NCBI GenBank assembly: GCA_036507855.1
Contig: DATCIJ010000239.1
Span: 1 to 10,864, forward strand
Length of the DNA: 10,864 nt
Direction of reading: 5' to 3'
Origin: JABWBJ01 sp036507855
GTDB taxonomy: Bacteria; Gemmatimonadota; Gemmatimonadetes; Gemmatimonadales; Gemmatimonadaceae
The position numbers were made by a program, and so were the translations under genes. This document shows positions 5,105 through 10,864 of the stretch, piece after piece. Within the stretch, counting starts at the first letter, position 1. The number at the start of each line of letters is the position of its first letter. The notes under the pieces were generated by a model. The model searched no databases and was not told the origin of the DNA. It saw only the letters and a program-made list of their open reading frames with translations.

Positions 5105-7848
5105 AGCGATCGTACCTTGTCCGCGAGCAATTCCCGGCGCGACGACCACTCGCCTGCCTTCTGGCGCTCCGACTCGACGACATCCGGCTTGGCGCGCGCG
5201 AGGAAGTTCTCGTTCTTCAGGCGCCCGCGCAGCGCGTCGAGCTGCTTCTCGAGCGAAGCCAGTTCCGACTTGAGGCGCGCGCACTCCCGTTCCACATCGA
5301 CAGCGCCGGCAAGCGATAACACCACCTGCGTCCCGTCGCTCAACACCGCGTGCGCCGCTGATTCGGCGGGAGGAGCGGCGGCAATGGACACGTCGGCGCG
5401 CGCCAGACGTCCGGCGAGCCCCGATTCTTCGGTGAACAGCCTGGTTGCCGCAGGCGACGGCACCAGCGTGCAGGATACCGTCTTGCCCGGTGCCACCGCG
5501 TAATCGGCACGCAGTCGGCGAATGGCGTTAACCGCCTCGATCACGAGGTCGAACTCCCGGACATCGCCGGCAGTCACGCGATCCGCGGGCCACAAGGCGA
5601 CCGCGAGCGCCGTCCCGTCATGCCGGGGAAGGCGTTGCCACAGCGCATCCGTGACAAACGGAACGATGGGCTGCAGCAGGCGGAGGACCTGGTCGAACGT
5701 GTGGACGAGGACGGCGCGCGCGACCTCGCGGTCTTCGCCCGCGACCGCCAGTCGCGCCTTCACCGACTCGAGGTACCAGTCGGCGAGTTCGCTCCACGCA
5801 AAGCTGCGCGCGGACTCGGTGTACTCGTTCAACCGGAGGCCGGCGTACCGTTCTTCGCTATTCCACGCCGCGGCTGAGGGGCGCGCCGGCCCAAGCGCCT
5901 TGTCGCAGGCACGGATCGCGTCGTTCAGTCGTCCCAGGACCCACCGGTCGGCTCTCGTCAGGCGGTGCGGGGCGATGTCGTCCAGGGACGACACGGGTTC
6001 CGAACCGACATTCGTGAGCAGGAAGCGGCCGATGTTCCAGAGCTTCGTGACGAAGTTGCGGCCGGGCGCGAACGAACGCTCGAGGTCATTCGGATCGAGG
6101 ATCGTGTCCGCGCCCAGACCCATCCCCGCGATCACCGTGTATCGAAGGGCATCAGCCCCATAGCTGCGGACCACGTCGAGCGGATCGATGCCGTTGCCCA
6201 GCGATTTCGACATCTTCAGGTGATTCGGGTCGCGCACCGTGCCGTGCAGGTACACCGTCCGGAACGGCGGTTCGCCGCGGAACGCATACCCCATCATGAT
6301 CATTCGCGCGACCCAGAAGAACAGGATCTCGGGCGCCGTGCTGAGCGTGTCGGTCGGGTAGAATGCCCGCAGGTCGTCGGTCTCGTCGGGCCACCCGAGT
6401 GTGCTGAGCGGCCACAAGCCTGACGAGAACCACGTGTCGAGAACGTCCTCGTCCTGGCGAACCGGTCCCGAACAGGCGGGACACCGTTCGAGGTTCTCGC
6501 GGCTCGCGCTCACGCGGCCACACCCATCGCAGTACCAGACCGGAATGCGATGTCCCCACCAGAGCTGCCGCGAGATGTTCCAGTCGCGGATGCCCTCGAG
6601 CCAGTTGATGTACACGGCCTCCCAACGCTCGGGGAGAATCCGGACGGTTCCGTCGCGTACCGCCTTGAGCGCCGGTGCCGCGAGTGGCTTCATCTTCACG
6701 AACCACTGCTCCGACAGTCGCGGCTCGACGATCGTGTCGCACCGATAGCAGCGCCGGATGGAAAGTCGATGGTTCTCCGATTTGACCAGGAAGCCGCCTT
6801 CCCGAAGGAGCTCAACGACCTTTGCCCGGGCGTCCTGCCGATCGAGTCCGCGAATGCTCTCGGGTACGCGGCCAGCGGCGTCCATCACTTCGTGCACGAC
6901 GCCACTCTCGTCGATCACCACCGGCATGGCGAGTTGGTGGCGCTGAGCGACGTCGAAGTCGTTCGCATCGTGGGCCGGCGTGATCTTCAGCGCTCCCGTA
7001 CCGAACGTGGGATCGGAGTACTCGTCGGCGATGATCGGGATTTCGACGTTCGCCAGCGGCAGGAGAACCGTGCGGCCAACGAGGTCGGTGTAGCGCTCGT
7101 CGGTTGGGTTCACGGCGACCGCCACGTCGGCGAGCATCGTCTCCGGCCGCGTGGTAGCCACCACGATCCTGGCGCCGGGCGTGTCACGCGCGTTCACCTG
7201 CGTCAGCGGATACGCAATGTGATACAGTTTTCCCTCGGTCTCGTGATGTTCCGCCTCTTCGTCGGAGAGCGACGTCAAGCAGCGCGGGCACCAGTGTATG
7301 ACGCGATGGCCGCGGTAGATGAGTCCGCGCTCGAAGAGGCGCACGAAGGCCTCGCGCACGGCTCGCGAAAGCGGCGGTGAGAGCGTGTACGCCGTGCGTG
7401 TCCAGTCTGCCGACGCGCCGATCGCCTTCAGCTGCTGCAGGATCACTCCGCCCGTATCGGCGACGAACTGTTCGGTGCGACGAATGAATTCCACGCGCCC
7501 TACGTCGTGGCGCGTCTTGCCCTCCTTCGCCAGCAACTTTTCCACGACATTCTGCGTCGCGATCCCGGCATGGTCCGTCCCCGGCAGCCAGAGTGCCTCG
7601 TCACCGCACATCCGGCGCCAGCGGATGATGACGTCCTGCACCGTGTTGTTGAGTCCGTGGCCCATGTGAAGCACCGCCGTCACGTTGGGCGGCGGCATCA
7701 CGATGACATAGGGGTCTCGCGGTCCACCGGCGCGGTTCGAACGCGACGCATGGGCGGTAAACAGGCTCTGCGCCAACCAACGCGCATACGCCGCCTCCTC
7801 GACCGAAGAGGGCTCGTATTGCGACGGGATTTCGGCCGGGTGTGACAT
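5092..7848 (-). CDS. valS: Valyl-tRNA synthetase ValS
   Basis: Class I synthetase that charges tRNA(Val) with valine and edits mischarged Thr. The product is 918 residues from the ATG at 7848; a TTG two codons upstream is a less likely start. Class I signatures: PPPNVTAVLHMGH with HMGH at 61-64, and HLKMSKSLGN with KMSKS at 545-549. The CP1 editing domain shows VVATTRPETMLADVAVAV (TTRPETM at 232-238) and ITPAHDANDFDVA. Cys pairs typical of zinc-binding ValRS inserts are at 187/190, 367/370, 440/443 and 456/459. WLEGIRDWNISRQLWWGHRIP is the conserved catalytic region after editing. An anticodon-binding helical domain follows, and the last 70 or so residues form the charged coiled coil typical of ValRS (RLKSELASLEKQLDAL). 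The length fits the family (about 880-950). The leader contains a heptad-repeat array and hairpins; the 3' end overlaps the lipoprotein gene by 13 bp. Confidence 0.97.
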   Translation of the reverse strand: MSHPAEIPSQYEPSSVEEAAYARWLAQSLFTAHASRSNRAGGPRDPYVIVMPPPNVTAVLHMGHGLNNTVQDVIIRWRRMCGDEALWLPGTDHAGIATQNVVEKLLAKEGKTRHDVGRVEFIRRTEQFVADTGGVILQQLKAIGASADWTRTAYTLSPPLSRAVREAFVRLFERGLIYRGHRVIHWCPRCLTSLSDEEAEHHETEGKLYHIAYPLTQVNARDTPGARIVVATTRPETMLADVAVAVNPTDERYTDLVGRTVLLPLANVEIPIIADEYSDPTFGTGALKITPAHDANDFDVAQRHQLAMPVVIDESGVVHEVMDAAGRVPESIRGLDRQDARAKVVELLREGGFLVKSENHRLSIRRCYRCDTIVEPRLSEQWFVKMKPLAAPALKAVRDGTVRILPERWEAVYINWLEGIRDWNISRQLWWGHRIPVWYCDGCGRVSASRENLERCPACSGPVRQDEDVLDTWFSSGLWPLSTLGWPDETDDLRAFYPTDTLSTAPEILFFWVARMIMMGYAFRGEPPFRTVYLHGTVRDPNHLKMSKSLGNGIDPLDVVRSYGADALRYTVIAGMGLGADTILDPNDLERSFAPGRNFVTKLWNIGRFLLTNVGSEPVSSLDDIAPHRLTRADRWVLGRLNDAIRACDKALGPARPSAAAWNSEERYAGLRLNEYTESARSFAWSELADWYLESVKARLAVAGEDREVARAVLVHTFDQVLRLLQPIVPFVTDALWQRLPRHDGTALAVALWPADRVTAGDVREFDLVIEAVNAIRRLRADYAVAPGKTVSCTLVPSPAATRLFTEESGLAGRLARADVSIAAAPPAESAAHAVLSDGTQVVLSLAGAVDVERECARLKSELASLEKQLDALRGRLKNENFLARAKPDVVESERQKAGEWSSRRELLADKVRSLCGG
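5115..5118 (-). promoter_or_regulatory. AAGG ribosome-binding site for the lipoprotein gene
   Basis: AAGG on the minus strand, 10 nt before the GTG at 5104 and within the 3' end of valS. The spacing is slightly long. It supports the GTG start over the longer in-frame extension that would overlap valS by nearly 200 bp. Confidence 0.4.
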
Positions 7849-7850
7849 GG

Positions 7851-7895
7851 TCAACTAAGATAGCGAGTTGCCTTCAGGCATCGGGCATCAGGCAT
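7851..7895 (-). promoter_or_regulatory. Repeat-derived upstream ORFs in the valS leader
   Basis: Each unit of the heptad array reads GATGCC on the minus strand, giving five upstream ATGs. Three open the five-codon frame MPDA-stop. The third opens MPDARCLKATRYLS, whose TGA (7853-7851) ends 2 nt before the valS ATG. The last gives MPEGNSLS-stop. None contains a Val codon, so classical valine attenuation is not supported. Whether any is translated is unknown. Confidence 0.2.
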
Positions 7896-7910
7896 CAGGC
7901 ATCAGGCATC
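7876..7910. repeat. Array of five in-register 7-bp units upstream of valS
   Basis: Five consecutive heptads on the plus strand: AGGCATC, GGGCATC, then AGGCATC three times. The array lies 27 bp upstream of the valS ATG. The first unit also forms a short inverted repeat with the preceding bases (TGCCTTCAGGCA, 7869-7880). The GGGCATC unit is identical to the fourth unit of the array at 1105-1160. Confidence 0.9.
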
Positions 7911-7915
7911 AGAAC

Positions 7916-7938
7916 CGCGGCGTACCAGTGACGCCGCG
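7916..7938 (-). terminator. GC-rich hairpin between the BON gene and valS (weak terminator candidate)
   Basis: A perfect 8-bp stem, CGCGGCGT (7916-7923) against ACGCCGCG (7931-7938), with a 7-nt loop. It lies downstream of the BON gene and upstream of valS. No T-run follows on the minus strand, so it is not a canonical intrinsic terminator. It could be a leader structure of valS or a terminator acting without a U-tract. Confidence 0.3.
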
Positions 7939-7966
7939 CGGATGTCCAGACGGACCGATATGCGGC

Positions 7967-7981
7967 CGGAGTGGGGCTCCG
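7967..7981 (-). other. Small hairpin just after the BON gene stop
   Basis: A 5-bp stem, CGGAG (7967-7971) against CTCCG (7977-7981), with a 5-nt loop, beginning 10 nt past the BON gene stop codon. No T-run follows. It is weak and may be chance at this GC content. Confidence 0.2.
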
Positions 7982-7991
7982 ACCCTTGCGA

Positions 7992-8759
7992 TCACGCGTT
8001 CGGTTCGCGGCGACCTTCGGTGATTGGCTCTTCGACCGGCTCACGCGGAACGCTGGCCGTGTCGATGTGGCCCCCGGTGCGCACGTCGATGCGATTCAGC
8101 ACCATGTTGACGCCCGGGACCTTGCGGACAAGCGCCGAGGCGCGGGAGATCTCTTCGATCGCGCGCACGGTCCCCGTCAGCTCGACGACGCCATCGCCGA
8201 CAACCGCTATCTCGATGGCGCGGGCTCCGAGATCCGGCTCGGCGCGTAGCGCGCGAAGCACTCGCTCCTCCAGGCGCCGGGCCATCTCGTCAGCGCGCAT
8301 CGCGGCCTCAGAAGCGCCGTTGGCGCTGGTGACGTCGGAGAGATCGTCCTCGGACTCGTCGACGTCATCGTCGTCGTCGTCGTCGTCATCGAGGACATCC
8401 TCGTCGTCTTCGCCGTCGAACTCTCCCTCGGCTCCCAACGGCTCCGCTTCGAGTTCGTCGTCAACGAGTTCGTCGAACGCCCCTTCATCCTCCTCCTCTT
8501 CGTCCTCGTCGACTTCTTCATCCAGCTCGTCGTCGACGCCCAGCCGCCCCCGATCGTCGTCGGAGTCGAGTTCATCGTCCAACCAGGTGTCGCGAAGGCT
8601 GGCGAAGCGGCCTCGCATGTCGGCCAGGAAGGCGTCCAGGGTCCGGTACCGCCGGCCGAGATAGAGCCCGGCCGCCGCTCCGGCGACGGCCCCCGTGGCC
8701 ATCAGCAGAAGCGAGGGGCGCTCTTCCTCGCGAGCGGTTCGCACGTGACGTCGACGCAT
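7992..8759 (-). CDS. Single-span membrane protein with acidic linker and C-terminal BON domain
   Basis: The product is 255 residues; function unknown. A basic N-terminus (MRRRHVRTAR) precedes one hydrophobic, Gly/Ala-rich span (about 16-35, LLLMATGAVAGAAAGLYLG), which resembles the YtxH-type glycine-rich segment. Residues 61-141 are extremely acidic, including nine consecutive Asp at 124-132, and are surely disordered. A BON domain follows at about 160-227, with the typical GVVELTGTV strand turn and ASALVRKVPGV. BON domains bind membranes or ligands in envelope proteins such as OsmY. The chain may be anchored with the BON domain in the periplasm, or on the cytoplasmic side given the positive N-terminus, so topology is unresolved. 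The gene is transcribed away from the thrS unit and is 143 bp upstream of valS on the same strand, so read-through into valS is possible. The ATG at 8759 lacks a clear Shine-Dalgarno. Confidence 0.85.
   Translation of the reverse strand: MRRRHVRTAREEERPSLLLMATGAVAGAAAGLYLGRRYRTLDAFLADMRGRFASLRDTWLDDELDSDDDRGRLGVDDELDEEVDEDEEEEDEGAFDELVDDELEAEPLGAEGEFDGEDDEDVLDDDDDDDDDVDESEDDLSDVTSANGASEAAMRADEMARRLEERVLRALRAEPDLGARAIEIAVVGDGVVELTGTVRAIEEISRASALVRKVPGVNMVLNRIDVRTGGHIDTASVPREPVEEPITEGRREPNA
8364..8390 (-). repeat. GAC/GAT triplet microsatellite encoding nine Asp
   Basis: Nine consecutive Asp codons, with six perfect GTC triplets on the plus strand at 8370-8387, lie in the acidic linker of the BON protein. 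In-frame slippage would change only the Asp count. Confidence 0.85.
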
Positions 8760-8957
8760 TCGTTACCGTGGCGTGGGGTCCTGTCCAACGATAACTTGCG
8801 CGTCGTGGAATTGCGAACCGACGACGGCCGAGCCGCTCCCCCGCGTGCTGGCCGTTTTCTTGTCTGGACTATCCTGGCGCTCGTGCTCGTCGCCGGAGTG
8901 GTGGCGGCGCTGATCTACGGACCGCGCCTGACGCCGCTACTCGACACGCTTCCCTAG
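8745..8957 (+). CDS. Possible small single-span membrane protein upstream of thrS
   Basis: An open frame of 70 codons from a GTG, or 50 codons from the GTG at 8805. I do not recognise the family. The N-terminal half is polar (VVELRTDDGRAAPPRAGR). A strong hydrophobic span (about residues 38-59, FLVWTILALVLVAGVVAALIYG) and a short tail follow, giving the shape of a small tail-anchored or single-pass protein. The stop is 6 bp before the thrS ATG, and the third codon positions are GC-rich like those of the neighbouring genes, which argues for coding. Against it, no Shine-Dalgarno is visible for either start, and the longer form overlaps the divergent BON gene start by 15 bp. The shorter start would leave room for promoters. 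Moderate to low confidence. Confidence 0.45.
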   Translation: MTSTHSLPWRGVLSNDNLRVVELRTDDGRAAPPRAGRFLVWTILALVLVAGVVAALIYGPRLTPLLDTLP

Positions 8958-8963
8958 AGCCCG
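8760..8963. promoter_or_regulatory. Divergent control region between the BON gene and thrS
   Basis: The 204 bp between the two divergent start codons must carry the promoters for the BON gene and for thrS unless thrS is read through from elsewhere. I see no convincing -35/-10 pair on either strand; the best minus-strand match (TTGGAC, 17 bp, TAACGA) would start inside the BON coding region. The span is shared with the small putative ORF. Confidence 0.3.
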
Positions 8964-10864
8964 ATGCCGAACGATGTCCTGAACCCGGCCAACGAAACGC
9001 TCACTCTCGCGCTGCCGGACGGATCAGAGCGCCGCGTTCCGGCCGGTACATTGGCGCGCGATGTCGTTGGCTCAATCGGCCCGCGCCTGCTTCGCGACGC
9101 CATTGCCGTGAAGGTGGGCGATACGATCCAGGACCTGCTCACGCCGCTCCGTCGCAGCGCCCCGTTCCGGGTGCTGACTCAGAAGGATCCGGAATCGCTG
9201 AACGTCCTTCGCCATTCAGGCGCTCACATCCTTGCGACCGCGGTGCGCCGCCTCCGTCCCGGCGCGCACATCGGATTTGGTCCCGCCATCGAGGACGGGT
9301 TCTACTACGACTTCGAGGTCGAAAGGCCGTTCACGCCCGAGGACCTCACGGCGTTCGAGGAGGAGATGCGGAAGGTTGCGTCCGACAAGCTCCCCTTTGT
9401 TCGCGAGGAGGTCGATCGCGACGAAGCTCGCCGGCGCTTCGCGGAAGACCCGCTCAAGCTCGAGCGCATCGAAGACCTGGGCGCCGATGAGGTGATTTCC
9501 ACGTACACCGATGGGCCGTTCATCGACCTGTGCCGGGGCCCGCACGTCCCGGATACGTCGTACCTGAAGCACTTCAAGTTGCTCCACACGGCCGGCGCCT
9601 ATTGGCGTGGGGACGAGCGGCGCCAGATGCTCCAGCGCATCTATGCGACGGCGTGGTGGACGAAGGAGGAGCTCGATGCGTACCTGCATCGCATCGAGGA
9701 AGCCAAGCGCCGTGATCACCGCGTCCTCGGCAAGGCGCTCGACCTCTACTTCTTTCACCACGTATCCCCCGGGTCGGCGTTCTGGACCGAGCGCGGGACG
9801 ATCCTCTTCAACGAAGTGATTGCCTTCATCCGCGAGCGACAGAAGGAGCAATTCATCGAGGTGAAGACTCCGCTGCTGTACGGGAAGGCGCTCTGGGAAC
9901 AGTCAGGTCACTGGGGGAAGTATCGGGAGAACATGTTCCTCGTGCTCAACAACGAGACCAACGAGCACGACATGTCGTTGAAGCCGATGAACTGCCCCTC
10001 GCACTATCTCCTGTACCTGTCGAAGAAGCATTCGTATCGCGAACTGCCGCGGCGCCTGGTCACGTTCGACGTGTTGCACCGGAATGAAGTGACGGGCGCG
10101 CTGTCGGGGCTGACCCGCGTCAGGCAGTTCTCGCAGGACGACTGCCACGTCTTCCTGACCGAGGGTCAGATCGCCGTCGAAGTTCACTTCCTGATGCGCT
10201 TCATCCTCGACTACTACGCCGCGTTCGGCCTGCAGGCGCACCTCCGTTTCGCGACACGGCCACCGGTTCGTATCGGCTCCGACGAGCAGTGGGATCGCGC
10301 CGAGACCCGGTTGAAGGAGGCGCTGGAATCGACCGGAATGCCGTACGAGTTGAAGGAGGGTGACGGAGCCTTTTACGGGCCCAAGATCGACTTCGATGTC
10401 ACCGACTCACTGGGCCGCGCCTGGCAGCTGGGGACGATCCAGCTCGACTACGAGGCGCCGGAGCGGTTCGATCTGCAATACGTCGGCGAGGACAATGCCA
10501 TGCACCGCCCGGTCGTGATTCATCGCGCCGTGAGCGGGTCGCTGGAGCGTTTCATCGCGATCCTGGTGGAGCATTTTGCGGGCGCCTTCCCGGTCTGGCT
10601 TGCCCCGGAACAGGTGCGTGTCCTGCCGATCTCGGACGACCTGGCGACCCAGGCAGGCGAGGTCGTCGCGCGGATGAAGTCGGCGGGCATCCGGGCCCAA
10701 CTGGATACGCACGACACCCTGAACTACCGGATCCGTGAAGCCGAGATGATGAAGGTTCCGTATATGGCAGTGGTTGGACGTCGCGAAGCCGAAGCCGGAA
10801 CGCTGGCCGTACGCACCAGAGGGGCAGGGAAGAAACAGGACATCGTTCCGGTCGCCGAGTTCAT
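8964..10864 (+). CDS. thrS: Threonyl-tRNA synthetase ThrS, 633 residues (C-terminal end beyond right edge)
   Basis: Class II synthetase that charges tRNA(Thr) and hydrolyses Ser-tRNA(Thr). The ATG at 8964 begins MPNDVLNP, followed by a TGS domain (about 12-72, LTLALPDGSERRVPAGT). The editing domain (about 73-210) has H84 and H88 in RHSGAHILA and C190 and H194 in DLCRGPHVPD, the four usual editing-site residues. The catalytic core (about 250-530) has C344 (MNCPSH), H395 (DDCHVF) and H520 (VVIHRAVSG) as zinc ligands, spaced as in E. coli C334/H385/H511, and motif 2 Arg in HRNEVTGALSGLTRVR. The class II HGTP anticodon-binding domain starts at about 535 (LAPEQVRVLPIS) and is cut near its end. Full length is usually about 640-650, so roughly 10-20 residues are missing. 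No strong Shine-Dalgarno; the small ORF stop 6 bp upstream may allow coupling. Family certain. Confidence 0.97.
   Translation, partial: MPNDVLNPANETLTLALPDGSERRVPAGTLARDVVGSIGPRLLRDAIAVKVGDTIQDLLTPLRRSAPFRVLTQKDPESLNVLRHSGAHILATAVRRLRPGAHIGFGPAIEDGFYYDFEVERPFTPEDLTAFEEEMRKVASDKLPFVREEVDRDEARRRFAEDPLKLERIEDLGADEVISTYTDGPFIDLCRGPHVPDTSYLKHFKLLHTAGAYWRGDERRQMLQRIYATAWWTKEELDAYLHRIEEAKRRDHRVLGKALDLYFFHHVSPGSAFWTERGTILFNEVIAFIRERQKEQFIEVKTPLLYGKALWEQSGHWGKYRENMFLVLNNETNEHDMSLKPMNCPSHYLLYLSKKHSYRELPRRLVTFDVLHRNEVTGALSGLTRVRQFSQDDCHVFLTEGQIAVEVHFLMRFILDYYAAFGLQAHLRFATRPPVRIGSDEQWDRAETRLKEALESTGMPYELKEGDGAFYGPKIDFDVTDSLGRAWQLGTIQLDYEAPERFDLQYVGEDNAMHRPVVIHRAVSGSLERFIAILVEHFAGAFPVWLAPEQVRVLPISDDLATQAGEVVARMKSAGIRAQLDTHDTLNYRIREAEMMKVPYMAVVGRREAEAGTLAVRTRGAGKKQDIVPVAEF

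Noticed and set aside
5105..5284. A longer form of the lipoprotein gene starting at 5284
   Set aside because: The extra 60 residues are the out-of-frame reading of the conserved ValRS coiled coil. The GTG at 5104 gives a proper lipoprotein signal peptide and has an AAGG upstream.
5522..6163. A long plus-strand open frame, and similar ones within valS
   Set aside because: All lie antisense to conserved ValRS sequence, and their products are low-complexity Arg/Ser/Ala.
7911..7930. Resemblance of the minus-strand bases near ACTGGTACGCCGCGG to the T-box core GGTGGTACCGCG in front of a synthetase gene
   Set aside because: The core is interrupted by an extra base, no specifier stem with a GTC Val codon or terminator/antiterminator pair is apparent, and the bases are explained by a simple 8-bp hairpin.
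7855..7991. tRNA or small RNA gene in the BON-valS gap
   Set aside because: No cloverleaf, T-loop GTTCGA motif or acceptor pairing could be built. Only two short hairpins and the heptads are seen.
7942..8664. A 240-codon plus-strand frame rich in Ser
   Set aside because: The poly-Ser is only the antisense reading of the Asp/Glu codons in the BON protein linker, and the minus-strand product has a recognisable domain.
8760..8790. A minus-strand promoter TTGGAC, 17 bp, TAACGA before the BON gene
   Set aside because: The -10 match is poor, and the predicted start would fall inside the coding region, downstream of the ATG.

Overview
The window is high-GC bacterial DNA that is almost fully coding. 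Six or seven minus-strand genes fill roughly 1-8760 and a plus-strand pair runs off the right edge. My best guess is a Gemmatimonadota-type genome. The grounds are the high GC with GC-rich third positions, weak or absent Shine-Dalgarno sequences, a Bacteroidota/Gemmatimonadota-style Ig-like lipoprotein with a CAQSGMPPGGPPD mature N-terminus, Asp-Ser-x-Arg low-complexity segments, and 7-bp tandem repeats in the gaps. This is inference from style; no rRNA or marker tree is available here.

Minus strand, in transcription order. A YtxH-like/BON protein with a very acidic centre (8759-7992) is followed by a 143-bp gap with hairpins and a heptad-repeat array. Then comes a tightly packed cluster: valS (7848-5092), an Ig-like lipoprotein (5104-3824), selA (3831-2470), a GmhB-type HAD phosphatase (2473-1919), purN (1871-1173) and purH (1098 past the left edge). 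The first three junctions overlap by 13, 8 and 4 bp. The last two have gaps of 47 and 74 bp, and the 74-bp gap holds a second heptad array.

Plus strand. A possible small single-span membrane protein (8745-8957) ends 6 bp before thrS (8964 to the right edge, lacking only the C-terminal end). The BON gene and this pair are divergent, so their promoters must share about 200 bp.

Functionally the cluster mixes translation (ValRS, ThrRS, SelA for selenocysteinyl-tRNA), envelope (heptose phosphatase, lipoprotein, BON protein) and purine synthesis. PurN and PurH both use 10-formyl-tetrahydrofolate. SelA implies that the organism makes selenocysteine, although no selB, selC or selenoprotein gene is seen here.

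I found no phage, transposon, CRISPR or defence system, and nothing that clearly amounts to a new system. The best non-standard signals are the two in-register heptad arrays directly upstream of purH and valS. These create short upstream ORFs that end 0 and 2 nt before the real start codons. Next are the split Ig-like domain of the lipoprotein and the tight valS-lipoprotein-selA-gmhB linkage.
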